A stretch of DNA of 61,267 nt from a virus: the IMG/VR virus record IMGVR_UViG_3300029915_000027, positions 1 to 61,267 of that record. One strand, written 5' to 3'. Shown here in pieces: positions 33,931 to 43,422 of the stretch; positions within the stretch are counted from its first letter, which is position 1; each line of letters starts with the position of its first letter. The translations under genes were made by a program, and so were the position numbers. A model generated the notes under the pieces. The model was not told the origin of the DNA and did no database searches. It was given only the letters and a program-made list of their open reading frames with translations.

Positions 33931-36900
33931 ATGCCTAATATCATTGGACTAGCGGGTGGTCAACCTCAGAAACCTACAAGATGGGAGCCTATATATACAG
34001 GACGTTGGAGTAGTGGTATATGGACTAATAGAAGTCCCTTACGTGACGCTGTTACTACACGTATCGTTGAGAAGTTTTATGGCGCGGCTGGAGATGCCCT
34101 TATAGATGGCTCAAATGTAGAAATATCTAACAAGCTCACATTAGTTCGTAGGCCGGGAACTTGTGTAGCAGATAGTAACTCTTATACTAGTCCAGATAGG
34201 TTTTATGATTTTAGGTTGTCTAGCCCTGCTTTAGAACAAATAGATGTTATGGTAGATCAGGCTAATGCTTTGTATTCATTGTATAATGGAACAAAAAGTC
34301 TAGTGTTTACTAAAAGCACAAACTCCGATCAATCTTATATGCAGTCTGTAGGTAATACTTTATATTTTGCGGACGGAATAGATAACAAGAAATGGCTTCA
34401 AAGCTTAGTAACTTGGTCTGCTAACGAAGCGTGGGGAGCAAATGGTAGTGAATTTTTTACTACCTTTTTAATAGACCCTAATAACAATATTCAACAGCTA
34501 ATAGGTACGTCTCTTGTAGTTACTGGAATAACGATTGTTAATAATGTATTAACCGTTACTACTTCTACAACACTTACCAATTTACTGTCAGACGATGATA
34601 TTGTTACGTTTCCTGCAACAATGACTGCTACTTTTCTTGAAAAACAAAGTGTAACTATTACAGGAGTGACTACTAATACATTTACAGCAGCCTTTACGAA
34701 TGCTAATTACAGCGGATCGGAATCCTCTATTAGAGCAGCAGCTATAAATGGCGGAACACCTATATCAGGCGGTACAGTTCCTACTTGGGGAACAACTGTT
34801 CCCAGTTCTAGCAATAATTTTCAAGGTAGTATAACGTATGACGGTTCTGCTATATGGGTCAATCGAGGACAAACTGTAGAAAACTGGGGCATAGCTCCTC
34901 CCACAACAGTTTTAACTCCTACTTTAGGAAAAGCGTTCGCGTCTAATTGGATAGCAATGACTTCCTATTCTTTGGCAGGAGCTATTATAGATTCTAACGG
35001 CAATCTACAGCAAGTTTCAACAGCAGGTACTAGCGGCAGTGCTACACCAACTTGGAATACTACGCCATTTGGTACTACTACAGATAACACAGTAACTTGG
35101 ACACTTATCCAAACTGCGGCTCAACTTGTTTGGCAACCCAGTTATAACTATGTTTCTCCGCTTTCTCTGACGCAATGCGCGGCTGCTTCTGGCGGAACTA
35201 CTGTGTATACTGGTTTAATTCTTGGAGGAGCTAGTAACGCCCTTGCAGGAAATACTTATTTAGTAACGGGTTTTGCAGAGTTAGCAAATAATGGAATATT
35301 TACTTGCAGCGCATCTACTACTACTACGTTGACTTTATCTAATACAGGCGGTTTGGCAGAGGATGCTACAAGTACAGCCACCGCTTCAAAACAAGGTACT
35401 ATACAATATGTAATAGGAAATGCGGCAGGTGTAAACTGTTTGTTTAAGTTAACCCCCGTTTCACAGCCAACCATATCCGGTAACGTTAGTGCTTATTTAT
35501 ACCCTGCTTCCCATATTATAGGCGTCGGGTCAGTCCAGCTACAATATCCAACTACGACCGGAAGTGCAGCAGCTAGTTACACTACTCTTAATAGTTTAAG
35601 TGCGTATGGTGACCCGCCCGGCTTTTTTAATCAAACAATATTATGGAACATTGTTAACGGGGCAGGAAGTATAGTAGGCACCGTTAATCCTTTTCCGTCC
35701 TATATGGGTGACGTTAACCTAGCAGTTCTCGGTAACCTCAGCTTCCCCGTAGCAGGTAATTATACAATCACTATCGTTCACCAAGATGGTATTGTCTGGG
35801 GAATGGGAGGCGGTGCTACTTTAGTAAGTGGACCCAATAATAACCAATCAGGTCAAACAGCTACAGTTATTAATGGATACCCTTTATTTGGGGGGAATAA
35901 CCAATCTGGTCCTTTTACGGATACTTTTGTTATAAATATACCAACACCGGGTACTTATCCATTTGAGTTTGATTATGCGTACTGGTACCACCCCGGTCAA
36001 ATATTTACAGTAACTTGCAATGGTAACACACTAGCAAACGGAGCCACAGAGAGCGGAACGGTTCAACCTAGTTGGCCGGGTTTCTCAACTTCTTATGCAC
36101 CGGCTTATGCTAATGTATCAGAAGCAGCCGGTAGTCTATTATGGAGTAACATCGGCCCGGTATCCGATTTCGTTTGGAGTAAGAGTGTAGGATATACACT
36201 ACCAAATACTATGATTGTGGATACCAACGGTTACACCGAAGCTCCTTTTAGATCAGGTGTCAGCGGAACCACACAACCTATATGGTTAACAGGAGAGTAT
36301 AATCTTACAAACGATAACCCAAATTTAATATGGATTAATGAGGGTGGGGGGTCATCTTTACCATCGGGTAGTTTAAGTACGTTTAATGGAGGATGGCAAT
36401 ATTGTATAGCTCTTGTTAATACGCTAGATAATACAGTCTCTAATTGTACACCTTTATCAGTGGCTACGGGTAACTTTGTAGGAGTCGAAAGCGTTACAAT
36501 AGCAGCGGGTCAAGGACTACCAGCACCGTCTAATATAGACCCTCAATCAGACTATGTAGCTATATTTAGAACTACAGACGGTCAAGCTATACCTTTCCTT
36601 ATACCGGGTGTATCGACTACTTATACATTGACACTACACGATTATTTGTTAAACGGTTACTCTGATACTACTCCAGATACAGGACTTAATAACTTGATTC
36701 AAGGAGCGATTCTTGGAGAAAATACTCCTCCTGCAACGGGTTCTAAGAATTTAACATATCACTTAGGTAGAATATTCTATAGTGTAGCAAACACTGTTAA
36801 ATGGACTACAGGTGCCGAGACTCCCGTTGGTAACGGTATTAATGGCTCAGCACCCTTGAACTATGATACAGTTCCTTCTTTAGTCAAAAGACTTGTACCT

Positions 36901-37815
36901 GTTAGTAGTGGTTTATTAGTGTTTACTGTATCTGACGTGTATTTAATACAAGGACTAGGAACGTCTTCTAATCCTATACAAAATGCTGTTCCTGTTTTAC
37001 CCGGAATAGGACTAGCTAGTTATAATGCTTTAGATACAAATGGTCCTATTATCGGTATGTTCACAACAGATAACGAATTCTTAATCCTTGATCCTTCGCA
37101 AGGAGAAGATGATGGAGGGTTTCCTATTGGTGATAGACTTAGACTAAATAATGGAAATCCGGGTCAAACTTGGAATCCGGCAAATGTTTATGTTGCGTGG
37201 CATGTACAAGGCGAAGATAAAGCATGGTATGTGTGCGATGGAGAATTTGGTTGGTATAAACTAATGCCCACTCCTTCCCCTGAGTCCGGGTATACATGGT
37301 GCCCCTTTGCTTCTATAACAAATGGTGCTAAAGCAGTGCAAAGTATAGAGCTTACACCGGGTAAACACAGATTGTTAATCGGTCCTACGGGAACTGGTGA
37401 ATTGCTACAAAGAGATTTATCAGCATTTTCTGACGTGGGTACTCCTTATCCTGCTTGGGCCGTTATAGGATCAGCCGTATTAGCACAACCGGGACAAGTA
37501 GCAGAAGTAGCATTTATAAATACAGAATGTACTAAAGTTGGTACCCCAGTTACTTTGGGCATTCTTATAGATGAAGCACTACCGTATTATACAGGACCAA
37601 TTGACATACTGAAACAATGGGTGAACGATCCTCCAAATACTAAAGTAAGACCTAGTAGATCGTTCTGGGCACAAAGATTCTATTTAGCTCAGAACCAAGA
37701 AGATGCAGCAGCTATGCGTCATTGTCAAATTATTGTGTATTTCTCTCCAACAGATACAGTCCAAAACGAGATGCACACCTTGACAGTATTTGGTGCTTAT
37801 AGCCAAGAGATGTAA
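33931..37815 (+). CDS. large tail protein, nozzle-like, with inserted modules
   Basis: 1294 aa. The N-terminus (RDAVTTRIVEKFYGAAGDAL, IDGSNVEISNKLTLVRRPG) resembles tail nozzle / tubular B proteins of short-tailed phages. The C-terminal third (after about residue 960) resumes this core with GLGTSSNPIQNAVPVLPGIG. Between are inserted modules, including one like the 67-residue repeat of the gene at 19958 (35196-35400) and several DSNGNLQQVSTAGTSG-type units. It probably forms the tail tube end with added surface domains. Confidence 0.7.
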   Translation: MPNIIGLAGGQPQKPTRWEPIYTGRWSSGIWTNRSPLRDAVTTRIVEKFYGAAGDALIDGSNVEISNKLTLVRRPGTCVADSNSYTSPDRFYDFRLSSPALEQIDVMVDQANALYSLYNGTKSLVFTKSTNSDQSYMQSVGNTLYFADGIDNKKWLQSLVTWSANEAWGANGSEFFTTFLIDPNNNIQQLIGTSLVVTGITIVNNVLTVTTSTTLTNLLSDDDIVTFPATMTATFLEKQSVTITGVTTNTFTAAFTNANYSGSESSIRAAAINGGTPISGGTVPTWGTTVPSSSNNFQGSITYDGSAIWVNRGQTVENWGIAPPTTVLTPTLGKAFASNWIAMTSYSLAGAIIDSNGNLQQVSTAGTSGSATPTWNTTPFGTTTDNTVTWTLIQTAAQLVWQPSYNYVSPLSLTQCAAASGGTTVYTGLILGGASNALAGNTYLVTGFAELANNGIFTCSASTTTTLTLSNTGGLAEDATSTATASKQGTIQYVIGNAAGVNCLFKLTPVSQPTISGNVSAYLYPASHIIGVGSVQLQYPTTTGSAAASYTTLNSLSAYGDPPGFFNQTILWNIVNGAGSIVGTVNPFPSYMGDVNLAVLGNLSFPVAGNYTITIVHQDGIVWGMGGGATLVSGPNNNQSGQTATVINGYPLFGGNNQSGPFTDTFVINIPTPGTYPFEFDYAYWYHPGQIFTVTCNGNTLANGATESGTVQPSWPGFSTSYAPAYANVSEAAGSLLWSNIGPVSDFVWSKSVGYTLPNTMIVDTNGYTEAPFRSGVSGTTQPIWLTGEYNLTNDNPNLIWINEGGGSSLPSGSLSTFNGGWQYCIALVNTLDNTVSNCTPLSVATGNFVGVESVTIAAGQGLPAPSNIDPQSDYVAIFRTTDGQAIPFLIPGVSTTYTLTLHDYLLNGYSDTTPDTGLNNLIQGAILGENTPPATGSKNLTYHLGRIFYSVANTVKWTTGAETPVGNGINGSAPLNYDTVPSLVKRLVPVSSGLLVFTVSDVYLIQGLGTSSNPIQNAVPVLPGIGLASYNALDTNGPIIGMFTTDNEFLILDPSQGEDDGGFPIGDRLRLNNGNPGQTWNPANVYVAWHVQGEDKAWYVCDGEFGWYKLMPTPSPESGYTWCPFASITNGAKAVQSIELTPGKHRLLIGPTGTGELLQRDLSAFSDVGTPYPAWAVIGSAVLAQPGQVAEVAFINTECTKVGTPVTLGILIDEALPYYTGPIDILKQWVNDPPNTKVRPSRSFWAQRFYLAQNQEDAAAMRHCQIIVYFSPTDTVQNEMHTLTVFGAYSQEM

Positions 37816-37824
37816 GGAGTTTAC

Positions 37825-38544
37825 ATGCCGTCGTTAAGTGATGCAATATCTACTTATAAGGAAAATAAAGAAATGGCTGGATATAAAAGTATTCAGCCAT
37901 TTAAACCTAGCCCTGATTCTGGAGCTACCGGAACTTCTACTTTAAGTAGAAGTGTATTCCTTCGGTGTCCTTTACCTGTTGTACTTACAGGTGCTACTGA
38001 CTCTTCAAGACAATATTACAGAAATGGTGTTGTACCTCAGTTTCGTTGGGTAAGTCCTCAATCTGTTCCTATAAACAGTTCTGGCGTTACGAGTGCTACG
38101 ACAATTGGTGGAGGCGGAGGCGGTGGTTCTAGTTCGGGTGGTTCGGGTGGCGGATCAACTACGCCGTCAACATTACAGCAAGTTTCTATAACTACACCAT
38201 CTCTAAGTGCTAATAAACAGTTTGTTAGTTCTTTCTTAGTTAGTCCTTCTTTTCAATTGATAAATTTATCTGCTACTAAGGGATGCCGTGTAAGGCTGTA
38301 CGGAACACAAACCGCGCAAAACGGAGACTTAGGAAGAGGATTAGACGTTCCTCCAGCAGCAGGAACCACTCAAAATTTAATAACTGATTTCGTATTCGAT
38401 ACAAGCCCTTTCCAGTGGACCTATCAAAGTAGGACAGGAGCTAACGGGGATAAACCGTCGTCTTCTAAAATCTATATAACAGTTACTAACATAGAAACAA
38501 CTAGCAGTGTTATAGTAGTTACTTTAGGTTATGTTCCTACATAA
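37825..38544 (+). CDS. virion protein with poly-Gly/Ser linker (239 aa)
   Basis: A helical N-terminus (MPSLSDAISTYKENKEMAGY) is joined by a GGGGGGGSSSGGSGGGST linker to a beta-rich C-terminal domain of about 120 residues. It looks like an anchored appendage with a flexible arm. An AAGGAG ribosome site is present. Function is not recognised. Confidence 0.65.
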   Translation: MPSLSDAISTYKENKEMAGYKSIQPFKPSPDSGATGTSTLSRSVFLRCPLPVVLTGATDSSRQYYRNGVVPQFRWVSPQSVPINSSGVTSATTIGGGGGGGSSSGGSGGGSTTPSTLQQVSITTPSLSANKQFVSSFLVSPSFQLINLSATKGCRVRLYGTQTAQNGDLGRGLDVPPAAGTTQNLITDFVFDTSPFQWTYQSRTGANGDKPSSSKIYITVTNIETTSSVIVVTLGYVPT

Positions 38545-38564
38545 CTTGACAAGGATGATATAAT

Positions 38565-38846
38565 ATGAATAGAGAAATAGCAGGTGGGGGAGGCGCGACA
38601 CTTTATCCTCTTACAGGTGACGTAGACTCTAATGCGGGTAGTAATAGTGTTTCTGTTGTGGGTTTGAATAATACGCCACTACAAACCTCACAATTATCTT
38701 CGGGGTCCAAATTACAATATATAGCAAATGCTAATGCTTGGGTTTCTACATTAGTTGCTACTGTTCAAGTAAATGGGATTACAATATCAGATGATCCTAC
38801 TATTACTGTAAATGTGAATAGGCCAATTAAAGTAAATGGAGTATAA
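38565..38846 (+). CDS. small virion protein (93 aa)
   Basis: Begins MNREIAGGGGATLYPLTGDV, then fibre-like GLNNTPLQTSQLSSG. It resembles the head-binding or shaft part of tail-fibre proteins. AAGGATG precedes the ATG. The TTGACA/TATAAT-like bases just upstream are badly spaced and are not a promoter. Confidence 0.6.
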   Translation: MNREIAGGGGATLYPLTGDVDSNAGSNSVSVVGLNNTPLQTSQLSSGSKLQYIANANAWVSTLVATVQVNGITISDDPTITVNVNRPIKVNGV

Positions 38847-39254
38847 ATGGCAACAAATTTAAATAACACAACTCCTGCCGCACCTAGCGGAGGCGTTAAC
38901 GTATTGTGGCAGCAAGACGGCTCAGGTAACACTAGTGCATATTTGCCGCTTACAGGCACTAAGACTACAGTAGCTCCGGTAGCGGGAGTATTGACAATAA
39001 ATGCTACTCTAGGTAACAGCTTTTTAATAACAGTTAACGCGGCAATTACTAGTATGTCTATTAGTGGTCCCACAGACGGCCAAGAGATAACACTTTTGTT
39101 TGCTCAGGATTCAACGGGTCATGCTGTTACGTTAGCTGCTAATATAGCAGGTGCTACAGCAGTTAGTACAACGGCTAACACACATTCAGTTATGAAACTT
39201 ACATATAATGTAGGTAATACTATTTGGTATAATATACCAAGTAACGGGGTCTAA
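38847..39254 (+). CDS. fibre-like virion protein (135 aa)
   Basis: Starts immediately after the previous stop codon. It contains a WQQDGSGNTSAYLPLTG and VAPVAGVLTIN pattern and the GPTDGQEITLLFAQDSTGHA block typical of tail-fibre C-terminal domains. It is likely a second part of a split fibre made together with the 93-aa protein. Confidence 0.65.
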   Translation: MATNLNNTTPAAPSGGVNVLWQQDGSGNTSAYLPLTGTKTTVAPVAGVLTINATLGNSFLITVNAAITSMSISGPTDGQEITLLFAQDSTGHAVTLAANIAGATAVSTTANTHSVMKLTYNVGNTIWYNIPSNGV

Positions 39255-39667
39255 TGGTAACTAATAGATATTTGGAGTACGCTGATTTACCTTTATTGAA
39301 AGAGAGCCTTGAAAAAGATGAACATCATAAGAACACTCCGGTAGAATTCTTTTACGAACTAAACACGGTCGCATCTGTTTATGAAGACGAAGACGGTATA
39401 GTATTATTTGTTAGAGGCGAAGCCTTATTGATAGAAAACTATAAAGTGCTAAAACTTGATATACAATTCGTAGATAACAATAATGCTAGACGTAATATGC
39501 GGTGTATGCTAGAAGGCTTTCCTATATTAGCAGAAAAGGCCAAGCAAAATGGGTTTGAAATAGTAGTCTTTTTTAGCGACGTAGACATATTAAAAAGATT
39601 CTGCAAAAAGCATTTAGGCTTTGAGGAAGCAGAAGGTATTTACAATTGGCTCCTAAAGGTGGTATAA
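39254..39667 (+). CDS. hypothetical protein, possibly GNAT-like fold (137 aa)
   Basis: Begins MVTNRYLEYADLPLLKESLE in a TAATG overlap. Segments such as DEDGIVLFVRGEALLI and LKRFCKKHLGFEEAEG, with strand-helix order, resemble GNAT-type proteins but lack a clear acetyl-CoA loop. The function is uncertain. It overlaps the next start by 1 nt. Confidence 0.6.
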   Translation: MVTNRYLEYADLPLLKESLEKDEHHKNTPVEFFYELNTVASVYEDEDGIVLFVRGEALLIENYKVLKLDIQFVDNNNARRNMRCMLEGFPILAEKAKQNGFEIVVFFSDVDILKRFCKKHLGFEEAEGIYNWLLKVV

Positions 39668-40524
39668 TGAGTATGAAAGTTTATAGAGAACTTCGGTTCC
39701 AATGGGACGGCCACAAATACATAAAGATTTATGAAGATGCTTTTATGTATGAAGGAGAAGTTGAATTAGCATGTGGCGCTAGCTCAGGACAAAAAGCAAT
39801 AGGTCAGCAACAGTCTAATTTTTATAATCAGGTAACGACTCAGGCTGGATCAGTTTTTGGAAACTCTAGCACTGTTTTTCAAGATTTGTTAAACACTTTT
39901 GCACCAACCGTTGCGGCTGGACCTAACCAACAAGGATTTTCCCCTACAGAGTTATCGAACTTAAATTCGCAAGCCATAACACAAACTGGGCAAGCATATA
40001 GAAACGCTAAAGCCGCTGTTGGAGATGCTGAAAGTGCTCAAAATGGTGGTAACGCTTCGTTACCCGGTGGCGGTAACTTAGGTGTAAACGCTCAACTAGC
40101 AGAAAGTGCTGCTAACCAAACAGCAGGAGAGCTATCTAATATTACACAGCAAAACTACGCAGTTGGGAGGCAAAACTATGATGTGGCTGTTCAAGGTTTG
40201 GCAAACGCTCCTAGCGTGTTTAACACAGCATCGGGATTCGACAACGCCGCAACCGGCGCAGGTAGTGCGGCAGCTAATACGCAAAATCAAATCTCGCAAC
40301 AGAATAATTCGTGGATAAGTGCCGTAACAGGTGCCCTTGGTCAAGTAGGAGGGGCTGCGGCTGGTGCCCTATTGGGGGGTAATTCGGACTCTGGTTCTGG
40401 GGATCAGAACCAGAGTCCTAACAATGGAGACGCTTATAACCCTACTCCCGCATCGGGACTTTCTTGGAATGGTGGTGGTACGGATGGCACGAGTTCTAGC
40501 GCCCCGTTCGGAACACAGTGGTAA
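39667..40524 (+). CDS. internal virion-like protein (285 aa)
   Basis: Start ATG 39667, in a TAATG overlap. It has a short basic N-terminus, then a cysteine (LACGASSGQKAIG), and long Gln/Asn/Ala-rich helical sequence. A Gly/Ala hydrophobic stretch (VTGALGQVGGAAAGALLGG) lies near the end. This composition matches small ejection proteins (T7 gp14 type). The following two genes look like the larger ejection partners. Confidence 0.65.
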   Translation: MSMKVYRELRFQWDGHKYIKIYEDAFMYEGEVELACGASSGQKAIGQQQSNFYNQVTTQAGSVFGNSSTVFQDLLNTFAPTVAAGPNQQGFSPTELSNLNSQAITQTGQAYRNAKAAVGDAESAQNGGNASLPGGGNLGVNAQLAESAANQTAGELSNITQQNYAVGRQNYDVAVQGLANAPSVFNTASGFDNAATGAGSAAANTQNQISQQNNSWISAVTGALGQVGGAAAGALLGGNSDSGSGDQNQSPNNGDAYNPTPASGLSWNGGGTDGTSSSAPFGTQW

Positions 40525-40533
40525 AATTAAGTA

Positions 40534-40560
40534 AATGTTAAAGAATAATCCTTTAACATT
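40534..40560 (+). other. 10-bp hairpin between ejection-protein genes
   Basis: AATGTTAAAG (40534-40543), loop AATAATC, CTTTAACATT (40551-40560). The sequence that follows is AAAAAGG, not a T tract, so it is no rightward terminator. It stands directly before the ribosome site of the next gene and may tune translation or protect the mRNA. Confidence 0.5.
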
Positions 40561-40575
40561 AAAAAGGATAAACAA

Positions 40576-43413
40576 ATGCCAGATGAAAGCACAATAACAA
40601 CAGATAATAGTAGTACATCTCCTTACGAAGGTGTATCTACGCCTCCAAACGGCGGTCAAGTATCGGCTACAGGCGATGCACCTAGCAGTGAGATGCAAAC
40701 CCCACAGACGGCTCAAACATTATCTACCAATGCTCCAGCACCACAGCAACCAAGCGCAGAAGCTACGCAATCGCAATCTAATAGCGGCCAACCGGCTATG
40801 CCTAAAACACCACCTAGCCCTCAAAGTCCTCAAAGCAACCAAACTACCGAGCCAGTCCATCCTAGTGTTCAACGTGCTGGAATTGTAAAAGAAATTGCTC
40901 AAACTCTAGCAGGTGGACAAAGATATACTTATAGTGTTGATCCTAACACAGGAACTATGAATAAAATTCCTGTTCCTATGAGTAATACTAAAATAGGATT
41001 AGCAATTGCGTTAGAAGCTATATCGGGAGCATTAACAGGGCTTTCTCAGCAAGGGCCAAATGCGAGTGCTCGCGGTGCTGCCCAAGCGTTTCAAGCTGGT
41101 GAGAAAAATGCCGTAGCACAGCAAGACAAACAAAAACAACAGGCTCAAGAGGATTACACACGTCACGCCCAAATTCTCGAAACTAACATGCGTATGAGAA
41201 CCAACGCTATGCAGGTTGGTAAACTGGATGAAGAGTCTAACGAAAAGTATGTAGGGCAATTCAAAGATTTAGCAGATAAGCTACAAAATGATTATCCGAC
41301 CGCTATCAAAGGTTTTGTAAATTATAGTGATTTCGGTAAGTATAATGTTACTACTGATAACGCTATCCCGTATGCGGTTGTTCCTCGTTTAGATAAAGAC
41401 GGTAAGCGTGTAACAGATAGTAGCGGAATTCCTTTATCAGATATTAACTATATGGTACTTGATCCTAACATGAAAGCTACAGGACTAATAACACCTGAAG
41501 AACAGGCGGCTGAAAAGAAGTATAATATACAAGGTAGCGATAACCCTGCTTTAGGTTCTTATCCTATGTCTTTACGCATGAGCCTAAACCGTAAGACACA
41601 AGTACAGTCTTTGATGCTGCTTGATAATGAGTTACAAAATTATAGTAAAGCTGTAAACGAATCTAGTGCTCAGCCACAATATCAGTTAGAAGAACCTACC
41701 ATTGACAACGACGAAATTAACAGTGCGGTAGATAAGGCAGCTAAGACATATACTAATGTTCCGAAAGCCCTTATTAAGGGGGTCATATTAGGAGAGGACG
41801 GTAAACTAGACCCTAAAGCAACTAGTCCCAAAGGTGCGGTTGGACTTATGCAGCTTTTACCAAATACTGCTACTCAGTTAGGCGTTACCGACCCTACTAA
41901 CGTAGAGCAAAACATTCTTGGTGGTACTCATTATCTATCACAGCAAATGCAGAGATATAATGGTAATATTCCATTAGCGTTAGCAGCATACAACGCTGGA
42001 CCGGGAAATGTTACAGACCATGTGCCGGATAACGGGGAAACAAAACAGTATGTAGATGGTATTACAAGTCGTATTAAATATGACCCCAACGCAGTAACTC
42101 AACCTGACACAACAAAGCAACTAACTATTGATCTTCCTAAGTTACTAAAAGAAGACCCAACATTAGCTCCTACACTAGCAAAGTTTCAGGCGGCACTAAT
42201 GGCTACAGGACAAGGAGATGATATGACTTCTTATGGTAGAGCCATACAGTCGTTAGCTAAGACTGACCCAACAGCCGCTAATAGAATGACAAATTTGTTA
42301 GGTGGGTTGGACAACATTAATAAGTATGATTTGAACCAGCACATAAACGTAAAAATAAAAAATGACGAAGAAGCTAATAAAGCAGCGGAGACAAGAAAGC
42401 TACAAGAGGCTAAAGACACTAAAGCACTTGCTAATGAAAGTATTCAAGCAATGTCGAAGGCTTTAGAAGAACCGCCAAATTGGAATCCAAGTGTTATCAC
42501 TGGTTTTGAAAGTCGTAATGAACTCAAAAGTATTCTTCAAAAAGCTGGTGTACAAACTAGTGAAGTAGGAGGCCCGGATAGAGCGGGTGTTCCTTTTGAT
42601 ACTCTTTATGCTATTGGACATTATGATTTAAACCCAAAGACTACTGCCCCGCCAAAAGTTTATAACAACGGAAAGCAATATGAAATGGATGCTCAAACCA
42701 TGTTGGATTATATTCGTAAGTTTGTTAATCCTAATTATAATGATGGAGATTACGATCAAATACATAAAGCTAGAGTCGCATTGGGTGATCCTAAGAGTCC
42801 TGCTGGTATTGCTACACAAGCTGTTGGTACTGCTTTGCAGCATTTGGGTAATTTGGATACAGCAATTGACCAACTTAATAATCATGGTAATTATGCTCCT
42901 TTGAACGCTTTAGCAAATCTTTATAATGTAAACGTTGGTGATACTCCAATAACAACGTTTAAGGCGATTGCTCCGAAGGTTGCCGACGAAGTTTCTAAAG
43001 CTGCTATGGCTGGCGGTACTCCTTATCAGGGCCAGATCGAAGAAGGTCGAGATACCATGAGTGCTAATTTAAGCCCACAGCAACAACATGCTGTTACTCG
43101 TGCTTGGAGAGGACTCATTAGCGAACGCTTTAATACTCTTGATGGTATTGCTATGGCAACTGCTAAAGAACATATTAAAGTTCCACCTGAAGTTGGCGCG
43201 GAATTACGTAAATATGGGTTTGAAACACGTTGGGACAATAACAGTAGTCCTGCAAGTCCGCAAAGTAATGTACAAAATACACAAAATCAGACCGTAGATT
43301 GGACTAAAGACCCTAATTATAGTAAAGTTCCAAACGGGGCTACTCCTCTGCAAAAGAATAATAAAATAGTTGGGTATGTTGATGCTCAAGGTAAGCGTGT
43401 GCCGATTCAATAA
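40576..43413 (+). CDS. internal virion protein with lytic transglycosylase domain
   Basis: 945 aa. The N-terminal 120 residues are P/Q/S/T-rich and disordered. A goose-lysozyme-like SLT domain lies at about residues 390-480: GEDGKLDPKATSP (catalytic Glu near 408), GAVGLMQLLPNTA and LALAAYNAGPGNV. The rest is helical. It opens peptidoglycan for DNA passage at infection, as T7 gp16 does. Flanking genes are the other probable ejection proteins. Confidence 0.85.
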   Translation: MPDESTITTDNSSTSPYEGVSTPPNGGQVSATGDAPSSEMQTPQTAQTLSTNAPAPQQPSAEATQSQSNSGQPAMPKTPPSPQSPQSNQTTEPVHPSVQRAGIVKEIAQTLAGGQRYTYSVDPNTGTMNKIPVPMSNTKIGLAIALEAISGALTGLSQQGPNASARGAAQAFQAGEKNAVAQQDKQKQQAQEDYTRHAQILETNMRMRTNAMQVGKLDEESNEKYVGQFKDLADKLQNDYPTAIKGFVNYSDFGKYNVTTDNAIPYAVVPRLDKDGKRVTDSSGIPLSDINYMVLDPNMKATGLITPEEQAAEKKYNIQGSDNPALGSYPMSLRMSLNRKTQVQSLMLLDNELQNYSKAVNESSAQPQYQLEEPTIDNDEINSAVDKAAKTYTNVPKALIKGVILGEDGKLDPKATSPKGAVGLMQLLPNTATQLGVTDPTNVEQNILGGTHYLSQQMQRYNGNIPLALAAYNAGPGNVTDHVPDNGETKQYVDGITSRIKYDPNAVTQPDTTKQLTIDLPKLLKEDPTLAPTLAKFQAALMATGQGDDMTSYGRAIQSLAKTDPTAANRMTNLLGGLDNINKYDLNQHINVKIKNDEEANKAAETRKLQEAKDTKALANESIQAMSKALEEPPNWNPSVITGFESRNELKSILQKAGVQTSEVGGPDRAGVPFDTLYAIGHYDLNPKTTAPPKVYNNGKQYEMDAQTMLDYIRKFVNPNYNDGDYDQIHKARVALGDPKSPAGIATQAVGTALQHLGNLDTAIDQLNNHGNYAPLNALANLYNVNVGDTPITTFKAIAPKVADEVSKAAMAGGTPYQGQIEEGRDTMSANLSPQQQHAVTRAWRGLISERFNTLDGIAMATAKEHIKVPPEVGAELRKYGFETRWDNNSSPASPQSNVQNTQNQTVDWTKDPNYSKVPNGATPLQKNNKIVGYVDAQGKRVPIQ

Positions 43414-43422
43414 GAGGTAATA

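Noticed and set aside
38545-38564. TTGACA followed by TATAAT just before the gene at 38565
   Set aside because: The two boxes are only 7 bp apart, and no -35 exists 17 bp upstream of TATAAT. The AAGGATG part simply gives a ribosome site.
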